This document shows positions 6,029 through 6,781 of a stretch of DNA of 6,781 nt, one piece after another. Under the pieces are notes generated by a model that worked only from the letters and a program-made list of their open reading frames with translations, ran no database searches and was not told the origin of the DNA. Both the position numbers and the translations under genes were made by a program. Source of the DNA: Gammaproteobacteria bacterium (GTDB lineage Bacteria > Pseudomonadota > Gammaproteobacteria > Steroidobacterales > Steroidobacteraceae); the NCBI GenBank assembly GCA_010031985.1, contig RGYP01000101.1:1-6781 (forward strand), written 5' to 3'. Position 1 is the stretch's first letter. Every line of letters starts with the position of its first letter.

Positions 6029-6716
6029 CGACCGCGCAAAAAGAGCTGATCGAGCTGCTCGAGACTCACCTGCGTCCAGGTGGGACGACCGTGGTTGCAC
6101 TGCCCCGCCCGCTCGGTGTTTTCCATGTCGCGCAGCAGGGCGTTCATCTCGGGCAAACTCAATTTTCGGCCAGCATGGATCGCACTGCGGCAAGCAATGT
6201 TGCCAAGCAGCACGTGCGCCGCTGCCTCGAGGTGATGACTGCCGCGATCGTCACGGAGATCGCGGATGACTTCGCGCACGAGTGGCGCGGGGTCGATCGT
6301 CGAGAGCAACGCGGGCAGGGCCCGCACCGCCAAGCGACCTGGCCCCAAAACGTCGATCTCGAACCCCGCTTTGGCGAACTCCGATGCCAGCGTCTCGAAG
6401 CGCTCGGTTTCGTGCGCCGCGACCTCGACGATGCGCGGCTCGAGCAGACGCTGCATCGCGGGCTGGCTACCGAAGTCAAGTTTCATGCGCTCGTAAAGCA
6501 CGCGCTCGTGCGCCGCATGCGCATCCACCAGCACCAAGCCGGTCGCGTTCTGCGCAAGGATGTAGATGCCATGCAGCTGCGCGATCGCTGTACCGAGTGA
6601 ACCGGCGGGTTGCAATGCGTCGCTCGACCGTGGCGTCGCAAACGAGGACGGCGGCGCTGCCGAAAAACCGCTGAGCTCGGGCTCGGCCACCGCGGGCTCG
6701 GCCACCGCGCGCTCGG
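6025..6716 (-). CDS. mutL: DNA mismatch repair protein MutL, C-terminal part only
   Basis: MutL links mismatch recognition by MutS to strand incision. The minus strand carries the C-terminal dimerisation domain, from LGTAIAQLHGIYILAQN (about 6594) to the terminal LFLRGR and TGA at 6025, preceded by an Ala/Pro/Ser-rich linker with AVAEP repeats. Endonuclease-type motifs are present: DAHAAHERVLYE (6525-6490, matching DQHA-x2-E-x4-E apart from Ala for Gln), ACRSAI (6195-6178) and GQCNHGRP (about 6105-6082). This suggests a MutL that nicks DNA itself, as in bacteria without MutH. The ATPase and transducer domains are absent: upstream of about 6716 the MutL sequence switches to the plus strand. 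The minus frame stays open to the window edge, but its product there (RPHPHRAPRARHGTRNRGS) is not MutL-like. The exact upstream limit is uncertain by about 10 bases. The 3' end overlaps miaA by four bases. Confidence 0.93.
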
Positions 6717-6723
6717 CGACGGC
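6679..6723. repeat. 15-bp tandem repeat in the mutL linker
   Basis: GGGCTCGGCCACCGC occurs twice, identically (6679-6693 and 6694-6708). A third unit, GCGCTCGGCGACGGC (6709-6723), matches at 12 of 15 positions. On the minus strand the first two units encode AVAEP-type repeats in the flexible MutL linker. The third unit spans the point where MutL coding switches strand, so part of its resemblance may come from sequence at the junction. Confidence 0.8.
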
Positions 6724-6781
6724 AGATCCACGATTTCGTGTTCCGTGCCGTGCACGAGGCGCTCGGTGTGGGTGCGGGCGA
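6717..6781 (+). pseudogene. mutL: Inverted mutL fragment (end of the N-terminal/transducer region)
   Basis: Read on the plus strand in the frame starting CGA at 6717, this stretch encodes RRQIHDFVFRAVHEALG followed by VGAG. It matches the conserved end of the MutL transducer domain (E. coli SRLVHDFIYQGVL, Pseudomonas-type MVHDFLYGTLHRALG), which normally lies just before the linker and on the same strand as the C-terminal domain. Here it points the opposite way. Third codon positions are G or C in most codons, as expected for coding sequence of this genome. The fragment is cut by the window edge and has no start of its own. It belongs either to an inverted piece of the same mutL or to a chimeric join; a second mutL copy cannot be excluded. 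I am confident of the homology and orientation, less so of the exact boundary (about 6709-6723). Confidence 0.82.

Noticed and set aside
5060..6049. 329-codon open frame on the plus strand opposite miaA
   Set aside because: It is fully antisense to miaA, whose catalytic motifs are intact. Its product is Arg/His-rich with no family features, so it is a composition artefact.
6029..6193. Upstream in-frame ATG at 6193 as miaA start (367 residues)
   Set aside because: The extra 55 residues are the conserved 3' end of mutL read out of frame. The ATGA overlap at 6028 gives the family-typical N-terminus.
6483..6755. Minus-strand frame 6755-6483 (Pro/Ser/Arg-rich)
   Set aside because: It overlaps the MutL C-terminal domain in a different frame and has only low-complexity, repeat-derived sequence.
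1..6781. CRISPR arrays, tRNA/rRNA genes, insertion sequences, phage or defence genes
   Set aside because: I saw no spaced repeats, tRNA-like cloverleaf or transposase motifs. Almost all sequence is accounted for by conserved housekeeping genes.

Overview
The window is a GC-rich bacterial segment carrying the conserved proteobacterial cluster mutL-miaA-hfq-hflX-hflK-hflC-purA. All intact genes lie on the minus strand, so transcription runs from high to low coordinates. Protein content and order (an Hfq core nearly identical to E. coli's, HflX starting MFERP, HflK starting MAWNEPG, PurA with TGRRRRCGW) point to a gammaproteobacterium. The 85-residue Hfq with a K17 rim residue and the endonuclease-type MutL resemble Pseudomonas or Xanthomonas relatives more than enterics. 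I cannot place the lineage further.

Layout from the right edge, in the direction of transcription. MutL (mismatch repair) is present only as its C-terminal domain plus part of the linker (about 6716 to 6025). miaA (6028-5090) overlaps the mutL stop by ATGA. An 89-base leader-like spacer then precedes hfq (4999-4742). hflX (4729-3404) follows after 12 bases with a GTG start. A 60-base spacer leads to hflK (3343-2192) and, one base later, hflC (2190-1318). purA starts 21 bases after hflC (1296) and runs off the left edge probably only a few codons before its stop. Neither yjeT (DUF2065) nor hisZ, which lie between hflC and purA in some relatives, is present.

Functionally the cluster joins DNA repair (MutL), tRNA modification (MiaA), small-RNA regulation (Hfq), ribosome rescue (HflX), membrane proteolysis control (the HflK/HflC modulators of FtsH) and AMP synthesis (PurA). 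Tight spacing, one ATGA overlap and several starts without a Shine-Dalgarno sequence suggest an operon with much translational coupling. hfq and hflC have clear ribosome binding sites. The hfq leader carries GGA motifs and an AU-rich patch suited to post-transcriptional control.

The one real anomaly is at the right edge. From about 6717 to 6781 the PLUS strand encodes QIHDFVFRAVHEAL, the conserved end of the MutL N-terminal region, in the orientation opposite to the MutL C-terminal domain beside it. mutL is therefore broken by an inversion junction next to a 15-bp tandem repeat. This is either a true rearrangement or a chimeric/fold-back assembly join, and I consider the artefact more likely. 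Apart from this junction the window is an ordinary, well-conserved housekeeping region, and I see no undescribed system in it.
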